Origin: LD21 sp963715785
GTDB taxonomy: Bacteria > Bacteroidota > Bacteroidia > Bacteroidales > VadinHA17
Reading direction: 5' to 3'
NCBI GenBank assembly: GCA_963715785.1
Contig: OY970276.1
Location: 2,356,001 to 2,420,000, forward strand
DNA: 64,000 nucleotides
In this document: piece by piece, positions 1 through 8,496 of the stretch
How the letters are laid out: each line of letters begins with the position of its first letter
How positions within the stretch are numbered: position 1 is the first letter of the stretch
Position numbers and translations under genes: made by a program
The notes under the pieces: model-generated
Told to the model about the DNA's origin: nothing
The model's input: the letters and a program-made list of their open reading frames with translations, nothing else
The model's database searches: none

Positions 1-2
1 AT

Positions 3-200
3 CTGTTTTCAAATGAGCCATATTTCAATAACTTTTTCTTTCAGGATTCGCTCATGAAATACGATTTCTATAAAAAGGATTTCTTCTATAACCGTTTCAG
101 GGACAATATGCAGCAAATGGACAGCTTGTTCAGTGAGATGGATAAAATGAAAAATAATTTCTTCAGAGGCGAGTTGAGCCAGATTAAGAAAAAACATTAA
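3..200 (+). CDS. C-terminal fragment of an unknown protein
   Basis: An open frame runs from the left edge of the window to a TAA at 198-200 and gives about 65 residues. The 5' end lies outside the window. The fragment is rich in Phe, Tyr, Asn, Asp, Lys and Met (for example YFNNFFFQDS, then MQQMDSLFSEMDKM) and ends in a basic IKKKH tail. The heptad-like spacing of Met/Leu suggests a helical or coiled-coil C-terminus. The composition looks coding, and a hairpin follows directly, which fits a true gene end. I do not recognise the family. The opposite-strand frame over the same bases is low-complexity Ile/Phe and was judged a shadow. Confidence 0.6.
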   Translation: MFSNEPYFNNFFFQDSLMKYDFYKKDFFYNRFRDNMQQMDSLFSEMDKMKNNFFRGELSQIKKKH

Positions 201-212
201 TACAGGTTTAAA

Positions 213-264
213 CAGGTACGCGGCCGGCTGTTTTTGCAGCATTTCGCCGCATACCCTGCTTTAT
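213..264 (+). terminator. Stem-loop terminator candidate after the first gene
   Basis: CAGGTACGCGGC (213-224) pairs with GCCGCATACCCTG (246-258) with one bulge and one G-U pair. A T-rich stretch follows (CTTTATTATCTTT). It sits 13 bases after the stop codon of the left-edge gene. The remaining bases up to the next gene at about 524 are AT-rich and show no other gene that I can support. Confidence 0.5.
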
Positions 265-523
265 TATCTTTAAATATCTGAAGACACTTCTATCTGCAGA
301 TTTAAAATTTCCAAATTGTAGATATCTTACCCGCAGGTAAATCCCGCTTTTTGCTGTCCTTCTTAAAAAGCAATGCTTTCCTGAGTAATATTTTGAATAT
401 GAGGATATTCTGATTTTTGTTCGGGATTGGATAATAAGTGTGCGGAATATTTCTTATTTTCACCGGGAAATTACAGGCCCTGACTAACCTTTACAAATTC
501 CCTGATAAAATGCATTCTTGTAT

Positions 524-1801
524 ATGCATGGTCGTAAATCTTATTTCCAGCTTTATATGAGCCCGCGTATGAAGAGGTGGAATCTCTTTAAATATATGCT
601 CAATCCGATAGATGTGTTATCGATTCTGTTCGCTTTCCAGTGCACATATATCGTTAATAATTTTCAAAAAGGAGGTTTTTTTTATTCCGACGGTGATTTA
701 TTGGAACTCTTTATCTGGATACTTCCGGTGTGGATAATAATTCTTTCGCTTGTGAAAATAACGGGGATCCCGACAAAACGGCACCGGGTTTTGTTTTTCC
801 TCTACCTGCAATCATCAATATCAATCTTCTTCCTGCTCACTCTTTTTAATTTTTTTCTGAGGTTAGACACGATTCCCAGGCTCTGCCTGGCAGAACTCTC
901 CGCATTCGGGTTCCTTTTTTTGTTTTTCGGAAGGCTGTTGATCTATAATGTTCTTAAATTTTTTGGCATAAAAGGTTACAATCATATAAATACGATAATT
1001 GTTGCCGACACTTTCGCCATCTCATTTATCGAAAATCTTCTTGCGAAAAAGGAATTGGGATACAAGGTCGTAGTGATCTTTACAGAATCGGTTTTTATTA
1101 AAAATAAGTTTGAAGAGCTCGCGATAATATTGCCGGAAAAGTTTCTCGGAATATTAAATGACCTGATAAAAGTGGACTTCGTTGATGAGGTGCTTTATCT
1201 TAAGGAAAAACCCGATGCCGCTAATGTGAGGGAGATACTCAAGTCGTGTGAGGATCTTGGAGTTACTCTGCGGCTAAAGACCAAAGAACCAAAGGTAAAT
1301 CTCTCCAGTGCCGTGAGCACCGATATCGCTGATGGCAAGTTCCTGAGCTTTATGAACATTCCCAACAACTCTTATGCAATGGCTATCAGGAAGACCATGG
1401 ATATTAATATTGCGCTTCTGATGATCGTTGTATTGTTTCCTGTTTTTGTGTTTATAAGTCTTCTTATCAAGCTGACATCGAAAGGTCCTATTGTGTCGAA
1501 TATTACCAGGACGGGGTGGAGGGGCCAGCAGATAAAAGTCTATCGGTTCAGGACAATGTTTGCCAATGAGTACCTTAAGATTGACCCGGCCGGACCTGAC
1601 ATGAAGCTGGGTGATCCTGAACCTGAGATAGTAAAAGATCCAAGATTTACTAAAATAGGCAGATTCCTTTTCAAATCCGGTCTTGATCAGCTTCCTCAGC
1701 TGTTCAATGTTCTAAAGGGCGAGATCCCGATAATAGTCCAGCGCCACCCTCTGCAGAGTGAAAGTCTGAAACAGAAGACAGGTGTTGAAGCTTCAGAATA
1801 A
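524..1801 (+). CDS. Polyprenyl glycosylphosphotransferase-like sugar transferase, short C-terminus
   Basis: This is probably a membrane enzyme that moves a sugar-1-phosphate from a nucleotide sugar onto undecaprenyl phosphate to start an exopolysaccharide or O-antigen unit. Four or five hydrophobic segments fill the first ~150 residues. A nucleotide-binding-like middle follows (NTIIVADTFAISF), and then the bacterial sugar transferase domain (PF02397 type) begins near residue 285 after another membrane segment. Visible motifs are KVYRFRTMFAN, DPRFTKIGRFL and LDQLPQLFNVLKGE. The usual GPRP is replaced by VQRHPLQ, and the PGITGLWQ segment that normally follows is missing, so activity is uncertain. 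The start is ambiguous: TTG 518, ATG 524 (chosen) or ATG 557, none with a clear ribosome site. Confidence 0.8.
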   Translation: MHGRKSYFQLYMSPRMKRWNLFKYMLNPIDVLSILFAFQCTYIVNNFQKGGFFYSDGDLLELFIWILPVWIIILSLVKITGIPTKRHRVLFFLYLQSSISIFFLLTLFNFFLRLDTIPRLCLAELSAFGFLFLFFGRLLIYNVLKFFGIKGYNHINTIIVADTFAISFIENLLAKKELGYKVVVIFTESVFIKNKFEELAIILPEKFLGILNDLIKVDFVDEVLYLKEKPDAANVREILKSCEDLGVTLRLKTKEPKVNLSSAVSTDIADGKFLSFMNIPNNSYAMAIRKTMDINIALLMIVVLFPVFVFISLLIKLTSKGPIVSNITRTGWRGQQIKVYRFRTMFANEYLKIDPAGPDMKLGDPEPEIVKDPRFTKIGRFLFKSGLDQLPQLFNVLKGEIPIIVQRHPLQSESLKQKTGVEASE

Positions 1802-1923
1802 AATTATCCGGCTAATTTTATCAGATTTACAATTTTTCCCGATTAAATCATTTTATAAGCTACTTTCCCGCAAATGCTTTCCCGGAAAGAGCTTCGATAT
1901 AAAGTGCGTGTACTCTTCCGGAA

Positions 1924-2691
1924 TCAGAAGTGTATGGCATATCCCAGATCAATTAACAGGTTGCCATTATGACTCGATCCGTTCTGTTTGTCTTTTTGAA
2001 TGATCATAAGTCCATATGCACCTCGCACATCCAGAAAAAGATCACCGGAAAAGGCTCTTTGTGAAATTCCGGCACCTCCGGTAAATCCCAGGTTAATAGG
2101 ATTGATACTGCTTGTAATATCGGTACTTGCATCAAATGACAATGCTGGTGTTCCTGTTGGCAGAATTGGCATTGTTTCTGCACGATCGGCATAGATGAGG
2201 CTTGATCCTGCAGTCTTCTGTGTTGCATTCAACAGAAATCCCACATAGGGGCCGGCATTGATATAAACCCTTGAAGATTTATTGATCGCCAGATAATATT
2301 TAAGCATAACCGGGACCTCAAGATAATTCAGAATGCTTTGATTGTCAAAGGTGGCATAAAAATATGTTCCTGCCGGTACAAGTGGATTAACCGTTGACGC
2401 ATCAAGTGCCTGAGCCCCATTCCTTTTGCCGCCTTCACTCGAGTACAGAACATCGAGGCGAAGACCGAATCTTGAGCCAAAATCCAATGACGATGTTAAC
2501 CCGAAAGCAGCTCCGGATCTTGATGTGTAATCGCGACTTAGCTCATTGCCGCTACCTCCGCTTAGCCGGGGAATATTCAAGCCACCAAGGATGCCAAGAG
2601 TAAATTTTGAATCGTTCATCGCTGATGACTGGGCAAATGACATTGAGGCCAGGAAGACCAGGATAAACAAAGTTGAGAAAAGTTTTTTCAT
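1924..2691 (-). CDS. Porin-family outer membrane beta-barrel protein
   Basis: This 255-residue protein begins with a clear signal peptide (MKKLFSTLFILVFLASMSFA, cleavage near SFA-QS). Alternating hydrophobic and polar strands follow, with Gly/Tyr-rich turns, and it ends in a terminal Phe (GYAIHF), the usual C-terminal signal of outer-membrane barrels. The pattern (FTLGILGGLN near the N-terminus, LEVPVMLKYYL mid-protein, INAGPYVGFLL) is that of the OMP_b-brl_2 (PF13568) family found throughout Bacteroidota. Substrate and role are not evident. It is convergent with the sugar transferase, with 122 bases between the stops. Confidence 0.85.
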   Translation of the reverse strand: MKKLFSTLFILVFLASMSFAQSSAMNDSKFTLGILGGLNIPRLSGGSGNELSRDYTSRSGAAFGLTSSLDFGSRFGLRLDVLYSSEGGKRNGAQALDASTVNPLVPAGTYFYATFDNQSILNYLEVPVMLKYYLAINKSSRVYINAGPYVGFLLNATQKTAGSSLIYADRAETMPILPTGTPALSFDASTDITSSINPINLGFTGGAGISQRAFSGDLFLDVRGAYGLMIIQKDKQNGSSHNGNLLIDLGYAIHF

Positions 2692-2879
2692 CTGGTTATT
2701 TTTAAATAAGGTTAATAGTTAGAACATGTTTAATTTCAAAGGAACAAAAAACATTAAAAAATTGTTTATAATTTATATCAAATTTTTGGTATCTCCTAAT
2801 TTAAATTATTGACCAATAAGTATTTATCGTTTTGGTTACCAGCATTAAAGACAAAATAAAAGTTGAACGGGAGGGTGAT

Positions 2880-2984
2880 ATGGACAGTAAAGAAAAAAAA
2901 GCAAAACCGTTGCATACATCGGAATATGGCGATAGTATTGGCTTGAATAATATTGCAGCGTGGGATGAGAAGCAAAGGGAATGA
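2880..2984 (+). CDS. Candidate small protein of 34 residues
   Basis: A short open frame on the opposite strand to both neighbours starts at ATG 2880, a few bases after a purine-rich GGGAGGG run (about 2870-2876) that is a good Shine-Dalgarno candidate, and stops at TGA 2982-2984. The product is hydrophilic and charged, beginning MDSKEKKAKPLHTSEYGDS and ending DEKQRE. It has no signal peptide or membrane segment. Codon use looks ordinary for this window. It lies in the 302-base space between two leftward genes, which otherwise holds only AT-rich sequence. It may be a real small protein or a chance frame. Confidence 0.35.
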   Translation: MDSKEKKAKPLHTSEYGDSIGLNNIAAWDEKQRE

Positions 2985-2993
2985 AGCGGTAGC

Positions 2994-4460
2994 TTAATCT
3001 ATCTTTTTTGATAACCTTCCGTTTGCATAGAAGCCTTTGACCTTTTTATCATTGCCTGTAGTGAATTTCATTAAGCCCCGTCTTTCACGAACAAAAAAAT
3101 CACTGTCTGAGGTGAAATATACTTTCCATAGGATATCCCCATGAGGATTTAAAATTAGTCCGTCACTGCTTCTCTTAAAAGTTATGACATTACCTGATGC
3201 ATCATATTTCCCGGTATATTTATCGAGAACAGGGCCTTTTACATCTATAACAGTTTCTTTTTCCGGCAGATAATAATCCTTCCAGTTATATACGGTTGCA
3301 ACACTGTTCAGAATTTCCTCATAAATAAAATAGCCGTTATCTGAATTGGTCATTATCGCAACCCCATCACCACTATCACGGCAGCCAACATAAGTACATT
3401 GAAATCCTTCATTGCCTCCGTTATGATTAAAATATTTATAAGATCCTGCCACCCGGCTGTTAACAAACACTCCGAGCGCTGCATCCTCCAGCACAGGAGT
3501 CAGTCTTAATATAGTCATTTTCTGATTAAGCACTTTCGCAGATAATCCTTTCCATGCGAGCTGCGTTTCAATAATATATTTGCAGAGATCAACGGGATTT
3601 GTCCACAAGCCTGCTGCTGCCTGCTCGGGATATATATGGAACTTGCCCGGAATTTCAGTGCCATCACCCCGATAACCTGTTGCAAGCAGGTTATCTTTTT
3701 CTGCAGGAGGAGGCTGTGTATAAGAGCTTGAAGTCATGCCCAGCGGATCAAGAACAGTCTTCTGCATAAAAACATCATAAGGCTCATGAGTTATATCCAT
3801 TACTATCAGCTGGGAGACTGTAATCCCTCCACCGGAATAATTAACTCTGATGCCTGGCTCTTCCGATAATCTTACCGGTTCTGTATTGGCAGGTCTCGTA
3901 CCGTCGAGTATCTGTGGAAGGTCAGGAATAGAATCTCCCTTCGCATAACCGGGAAAACCGTGAATGGTCAGTCCTGCTGTATGACTTAGCAGGTTTGTAA
4001 GCGTTATAATTTTGTTATTTGATTTCTCATTATAAGGGAACTTCCAGGTAACCAGGTATTTATCTATGTCAGTATTAAGATCAAGCTTTTTTTCCTGTAC
4101 AAGACGTAATACACCGACTGCGTTCAGCGATTTGCTTATTGAAGCTGCCTGAAACAGAGTATTTTCAGTGACAGGCCTGTTTTCCGCTACATCAGCATAG
4201 CCATAACCCCTTGCCCATTCAATCTTGTAGTTATGAATGACCGCTATACTTACCCCATTGATATTATATTTCTTCATCCTGTCCGCCAGCGCCCAGGTAT
4301 CATCTGAACCTGTTTTAGCCCATCCGGCCAGGTGGTTTTCTACCTGAGTGATATTCCTTTCCACATCGTCAGAATATTTTTTACTCTGAGCACTTATAGG
4401 AAGCGAGCTCATTACAAGCAGAAGAATAACTGCTGAGGAAGTAGTGCGATTAGTTTTCAT
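2994..4460 (-). CDS. Secreted serine hydrolase, beta-lactamase fold (PF00144)
   Basis: This 488-residue protein of the class C beta-lactamase/DD-peptidase-like family probably hydrolyses an ester, amide or peptide in the periplasm; the substrate is unknown. A signal peptide ends at ISA-QS (residues ~1-25). The catalytic SxxK motif is S107-I-S-K110 (in QAASISKSLN). The second motif position reads NYSG (Y208-S-G) where Y-x-N is usual, and the third is HNGGNEGF near residue 350. A C-terminal beta-rich tail (~400-488) resembles the lipocalin-like domain often joined to this family. It lies 32 bases downstream of the glycosyltransferase on the same strand, so the two may be co-transcribed. Confidence 0.85.
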   Translation of the reverse strand: MKTNRTTSSAVILLLVMSSLPISAQSKKYSDDVERNITQVENHLAGWAKTGSDDTWALADRMKKYNINGVSIAVIHNYKIEWARGYGYADVAENRPVTENTLFQAASISKSLNAVGVLRLVQEKKLDLNTDIDKYLVTWKFPYNEKSNNKIITLTNLLSHTAGLTIHGFPGYAKGDSIPDLPQILDGTRPANTEPVRLSEEPGIRVNYSGGGITVSQLIVMDITHEPYDVFMQKTVLDPLGMTSSSYTQPPPAEKDNLLATGYRGDGTEIPGKFHIYPEQAAAGLWTNPVDLCKYIIETQLAWKGLSAKVLNQKMTILRLTPVLEDAALGVFVNSRVAGSYKYFNHNGGNEGFQCTYVGCRDSGDGVAIMTNSDNGYFIYEEILNSVATVYNWKDYYLPEKETVIDVKGPVLDKYTGKYDASGNVITFKRSSDGLILNPHGDILWKVYFTSDSDFFVRERRGLMKFTTGNDKKVKGFYANGRLSKKID

Positions 4461-4492
4461 GATGCGATTAATTTCTGAAACGATAATGATAT

Positions 4493-5281
4493 TTACGACT
4501 TCAAAATTTGTCCGATATGAAAAAATGCTTTTTTTGTAAGGCTGGAAACATTATTAGCCGGGATCATAGTATCATTCTCATATCCAAGCTTTGCAGCTAT
4601 CTCACCCATTTTGGCGTTTCCTGATGCATGAATGATGCATGGTTTGGATCCTGAAACTGTATTCATCACCCTGCTTTCATAAAATCTCAAATCCTTAAGA
4701 TCCGGATTTCTGGTAATAAAATCCTTGAAGAGGAGATTATGAAAAATCTCGCACTTCCAGTCAATTTCCACATTATACAGATTATGTATGTAAATACCGG
4801 TTAACAACCTTTGATCCACACTAAGATCAGTCATCTGATATTTATCTATCAGCTCATTTATGATATACTCCGCATATCCTGCATATGATATCCAGGTGCC
4901 GGTATTCGGGTATTTATATTTTGTGGGAGTTTCGGGAAGTTTCCTGCCTGTTTTATTGAATTCGAAATCGTAGATTGTTCCTGTAAAACTTCCAAGATTA
5001 AGAGCCCCGCACAAAAACGGCGTGGACATCTTCTGAAATTTATATTCAATTTCGTCGATCCCGCTTAAAAAAATTACATCGAACGAATCGACTGCAACTA
5101 TAATTTCTTTTGCAGGCAGATTTTTTATATAATCACGGATAGCTATCATCTTCTTACCGAAACCTATCCATTTTTCATTCCATCCCAGAATAACAGGCTC
5201 TATATTGTTGCGGGTGCAGGACTCGATAAATAAGTCAAAATAAGCCTGTTTATCTGTTCCGAAAGCGATTACTTTTGACAT
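4493..5281 (-). CDS. PLOD-type glycosyltransferase domain protein
   Basis: This 262-residue soluble protein has no signal peptide or membrane segment. It resembles the glycosyltransferase domain of procollagen lysyl hydroxylases (PLOD family). Evidence is a short N-terminal Rossmann strand (KVIAFGTD), an acidic metal/nucleotide motif in VAVDSFDVIFL at about residues 82-92, the sequence YPNTGTWISYAGY where the family has a YLNSGGFIGY-like segment, and a later DQRLLTG motif corresponding to DDQ..T. Such enzymes use a UDP- or GDP-sugar with Mn2+. The bacterial acceptor is unknown. Its position near the sugar transferase suggests surface glycan work, but that is inference. Confidence 0.65.
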   Translation of the reverse strand: MSKVIAFGTDKQAYFDLFIESCTRNNIEPVILGWNEKWIGFGKKMIAIRDYIKNLPAKEIIVAVDSFDVIFLSGIDEIEYKFQKMSTPFLCGALNLGSFTGTIYDFEFNKTGRKLPETPTKYKYPNTGTWISYAGYAEYIINELIDKYQMTDLSVDQRLLTGIYIHNLYNVEIDWKCEIFHNLLFKDFITRNPDLKDLRFYESRVMNTVSGSKPCIIHASGNAKMGEIAAKLGYENDTMIPANNVSSLTKKAFFHIGQILKS

Positions 5282-5524
5282 TCAGGTTTAATGTAAATGA
5301 ATTCAGTGACTAAATTAACTCATTAAATAATTCAATTGCTAATTTGGCCTGAAATAATCGATTCCACATCTGACTCTGATTCTGCAGATGATTCTTAAAA
5401 ATTATCCGGGTTATAGGAAAGTACAAATCAATTCTTACCTTTCGGGAGCAATTAAAAATTTCTCGCGATGAGGATAATTACGGCATTCCTTTCGCAATAA
5501 AGGAAGTTGCTAAATCAGCATACG

Positions 5525-7738
5525 ATGAATCAGGTTTCTGCTTTATATTCAGTTTTTTTTATTACCACTTCCCTTGTTTCATTCTTTGTTGCATTTCTGG
5601 CATTTCAGAGAAAATCCGTCAAAGGTGCTTCGGAACTTGCCTGGCTGATGATAGCGACCGGGACAGCTGCATTTTGGGTCATTTTTGAAACTGCCGCACC
5701 TGTAATGAATGAAAAAATATTCTGGTCGAAGCTGGAATATTCCGGAGGCCTGGCCACGCCGGTTCTCTATCTTATCTTTGTTTTACGCTACACGGGAAAA
5801 GACAAATTCCTGTCATTAAGAAATGTCCTGCTGCTTTTCATAATTCCGGTATTTACCTATGTGCTCACTCTTACAAATGAGGAGCACAACCTGATATGGT
5901 CGGGGTTTTCGCCGATATCGCCGAAAACTAATCTTATGGAATATTATCATGGCGTATGGTTCTGGATTGGATATATTGCCTATTCCTATCTATTGATGCT
6001 TTTTTCACTTATTCTTCTTGGTGATTTTATCAGGAAGCAGTCAGGTACTTTCCGTTCACAGGCATTGGTCATACTGGCAGGAGGCTTGTTGCCTTGGATC
6101 GTAAGCATTATTTATTTGTTGGGGAAGAGTCCGGTTCCTGGTCTTGATCTTACGCCTTTCAGTATTACTGTGAGTGGAACTATCGGAGCTTTCGCTATTC
6201 TGAATTTCAGGTTTCTGGATCTGGTTCCGGTTGCCCGTGAAACGCTTGTCGAGGTATTGCCTGACGGAATCCTGGCTCTCGATTCCCAGAACAGGATACA
6301 GGACATAAATTCGTCAGCGCTGTTTTTCCTCGGCATAACTGATAAAAAAGTAATAGGTATGCCGGCTGATTCGTGTGGCGCCACTACAACTTATTTATTG
6401 AAGGCAGCTATAGATCAGAATACTGTTGACCGCCTGGAAATCTCTTTTAATGAAGACATAAGAACTTTCAGCATTATCAAGCAGGCGGTTAAAAATCAGC
6501 CAGGAAGCCGTCTGGTGTTAATACGTGATATCACAGATCTGGAGAGAGCCAGGAATGAACTGATCAAAGCAAAAGAAAAAGCCGAAGAGAGCGACCGGCT
6601 GAAATCAGCTTTTCTTGCTAATATGAGTCACGAGATCCGAACTCCCATGAATGGTATCCTTGGCTTTACCGAACTGCTGAAGGCATCTGAGATAACAGGG
6701 GAGCAGCGTCAGGTATACCTCGATATTATTCAGAAAGGTGGCGAACGGATGCTTAAAATAATTAATGATATTATTGATATTTCAAAAATCGAATCGGGTC
6801 AGATGCCTGTTACTCTTTCGATGACCAATATTAATTATCAGATAGAATCTATCAATTCCTTTTTCATGCCCGAGGCTGAGGCAAAAGGAATTGAGCTGAT
6901 TTTCAGAAATGGCCTGCCATCAAAAGAATCGGTTATAAAATCTGACTCTGATAAGGTATTTGCCATATTAACCAACCTTGTCAAGAATGCCATTAAATTC
7001 ACAGATAACGGATTCATAGAATTCGGTTACAGCAAAAAGGACGGATTCCTGGAGTTTTTTGTCAGGGATACAGGAATAGGTATCCGGCCTGAGCTGAAAG
7101 AAATCATTTTTGAACGGTTCAGACAGGGAAGCGAATCGCTTACCAGGAATTACGAAGGAACCGGTCTGGGCTTATCAATATCCAAAGCATATACTGAAAT
7201 GCTGGGAGGCAAAATATGGTGTGAGAGCGAATCGGGCAAGGGATCAGATTTTTATTTTAATCTACCCTATTCGCCTGAAAATGAATCAGATAAGCCTTTT
7301 AATGATTTGGTTTCCCGAGTGGCTGAAAATAATAGGATAAAAAGCCTTGTCGTATTGATTGCAGAGGATGATGAACCATCTGAAATCTTCCTTACTAAGT
7401 TAGTCGAGCCATTCAGCAAAAAGATACTAAGAGCCTCTACCGGCGACGGAGCTGTTGAGATCTGCAGAAATAACCAGGATATAGATCTGATCCTTATGGA
7501 TATAAAATTATCCGGAACAGATGGCTACGAGGCAACCCGGCAGATCAGGTTGTTCAATAAGAATACTATTATAATTGCTCAAACTGCATTTGGACTAATG
7601 GGAGAAAAGGAGAAGGCCCTGGATGCCGGCTGCAACGATTATATTTCAAAGCCCATTAGCATAAGTTTGTTCCATAACCTGTTAAGAAAGTATTTCAGCG
7701 TTGGAGAACATCCGCGGTCGCCAATGATCCTGATCTGA
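5525..7738 (+). CDS. 7TM hybrid sensor histidine kinase with receiver domain
   Basis: This is a membrane sensor kinase with its own receiver. Residues ~1-220 form seven membrane segments of the HisKA_7TM type (note EEHNLIWSGFSP). A PAS-like segment follows (VLPDGILALD). The dimerisation domain has the phospho-acceptor His near residue 369 in ANMSHEIRTPMNG. The ATPase domain has the N box LTNLVKNAIKFT, G1 box DTGIGI and G2 box GTGLGLSIS. A C-terminal receiver has acidic pair EDD, the phospho-acceptor Asp near 659 in LILMDIKLSG, and Lys in DYISKPIS. No DNA-binding output domain is present. A TTG at 5507 would add six residues; ATG 5525 is preferred. The ligand is unknown. Confidence 0.92.
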   Translation: MNQVSALYSVFFITTSLVSFFVAFLAFQRKSVKGASELAWLMIATGTAAFWVIFETAAPVMNEKIFWSKLEYSGGLATPVLYLIFVLRYTGKDKFLSLRNVLLLFIIPVFTYVLTLTNEEHNLIWSGFSPISPKTNLMEYYHGVWFWIGYIAYSYLLMLFSLILLGDFIRKQSGTFRSQALVILAGGLLPWIVSIIYLLGKSPVPGLDLTPFSITVSGTIGAFAILNFRFLDLVPVARETLVEVLPDGILALDSQNRIQDINSSALFFLGITDKKVIGMPADSCGATTTYLLKAAIDQNTVDRLEISFNEDIRTFSIIKQAVKNQPGSRLVLIRDITDLERARNELIKAKEKAEESDRLKSAFLANMSHEIRTPMNGILGFTELLKASEITGEQRQVYLDIIQKGGERMLKIINDIIDISKIESGQMPVTLSMTNINYQIESINSFFMPEAEAKGIELIFRNGLPSKESVIKSDSDKVFAILTNLVKNAIKFTDNGFIEFGYSKKDGFLEFFVRDTGIGIRPELKEIIFERFRQGSESLTRNYEGTGLGLSISKAYTEMLGGKIWCESESGKGSDFYFNLPYSPENESDKPFNDLVSRVAENNRIKSLVVLIAEDDEPSEIFLTKLVEPFSKKILRASTGDGAVEICRNNQDIDLILMDIKLSGTDGYEATRQIRLFNKNTIIIAQTAFGLMGEKEKALDAGCNDYISKPISISLFHNLLRKYFSVGEHPRSPMILI

Positions 7739-7872
7739 TAATAATTCATTCTTATAATTCAGCATTAACGGTTTTGTCTCATGCCAGTGGCACGGGTATA
7801 CTGAACTTTCAGATTATAACAATCCATGCTTGCCGCTAAACCGGTATCTTTATAAAAAAATGATCCCAGGTC

Positions 7873-7910
7873 TGTAACCTTTTCATCTTGTAGAGGTTTA
7901 CAGTATAAAT
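7873..7910 (+). promoter_or_regulatory. Candidate ECF-type promoter
   Basis: TGTAACCTTTT at 7873-7883 contains a GTAAC core like the -35 element of many ECF sigma promoters. A candidate -10 region (GTTTACAGTAT, about 7896-7906) follows at roughly 17 bases, 30-40 bases before the sigma gene. ECF sigma operons are often autoregulated, and the placement fits that. The assignment rests only on motif resemblance. Confidence 0.4.
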
Positions 7911-7934
7911 TGACGCTACTAAAAACATAAGGTT

Positions 7935-8486
7935 TTGGATACTCTCTCAGATAATGCGCTGATGCTGAAAGTAAAAAATGGCGACATTGATAAAATGGGG
8001 CTTCTTTATGAAAGATACCATCGGCAGCTGTTCAGGTTCTTGTTTAATATGACCAGGCAAAAAGAGATAAGTGAAGATATGGTTCAGAATATATTTTTAC
8101 GAATGCTGAAATATCCTGATGGATTCATGGGTTTTGGTGAATTTAAGATGTGGATGTATCATATTGCGAGAAACACGGTTTATGATCATTTCAGAAAGGT
8201 TAAGCGCACTCCGAATCATTCTGAACTGACCAGTTATGAAGATAAAATTGAAGGAGAGCAATATTCGGATACCCTGATTGAAAAGGAAGAAGAGATAAAA
8301 ACACTCGAGACGGCAATGGGAAAGTTAAGCGATGAAAACAGGGAATTATTGATACTCTGTCGTTTCCAGGAACTCAGGTATGATGAAATTGCAAAGATCC
8401 TGAATACAACAGAAGGAGCAATAAAAGTGAGAGTCCATCGGGCACTAAACCAGTTAAGAAGCACTTATCTGAAAATCGGGAATTAA
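7935..8486 (+). CDS. ECF-family RNA polymerase sigma factor
   Basis: This 183-residue alternative sigma factor has the two-domain sigma2/sigma4 layout. Region 2 includes LYERYHRQLFRFLFNMT and FGEFKMWMYHIARNTVYDHFR. Region 4 near the C-terminus includes LLILCRFQELRYDEIAKILN and GAIKVRVHRALNQLR, the helix-turn-helix that reads the -35 element. The start is a TTG at 7935: an in-frame stop lies just upstream and the next Met would cut into region 2. It is 10 bases from the anti-sigma gene and heads a four-gene operon that ends in two DUF4097 proteins, so those are its likely targets. Confidence 0.92.
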   Translation: MDTLSDNALMLKVKNGDIDKMGLLYERYHRQLFRFLFNMTRQKEISEDMVQNIFLRMLKYPDGFMGFGEFKMWMYHIARNTVYDHFRKVKRTPNHSELTSYEDKIEGEQYSDTLIEKEEEIKTLETAMGKLSDENRELLILCRFQELRYDEIAKILNTTEGAIKVRVHRALNQLRSTYLKIGN

Positions 8487-8496
8487 AGAAAAGAAT

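Noticed and set aside
9..242. 77-residue leftward ORF at the window edge
   Set aside because: It is low-complexity Ile/Phe/Leu sequence antiparallel to the end of a real rightward gene (3-200) and overlaps a hairpin.
1782..2003. Possible frameshifted continuation of the sugar transferase
   Set aside because: None of the forward frames after 1801 shows the missing PGITGLWQ segment, so a simple frameshift does not explain the short C-terminus.
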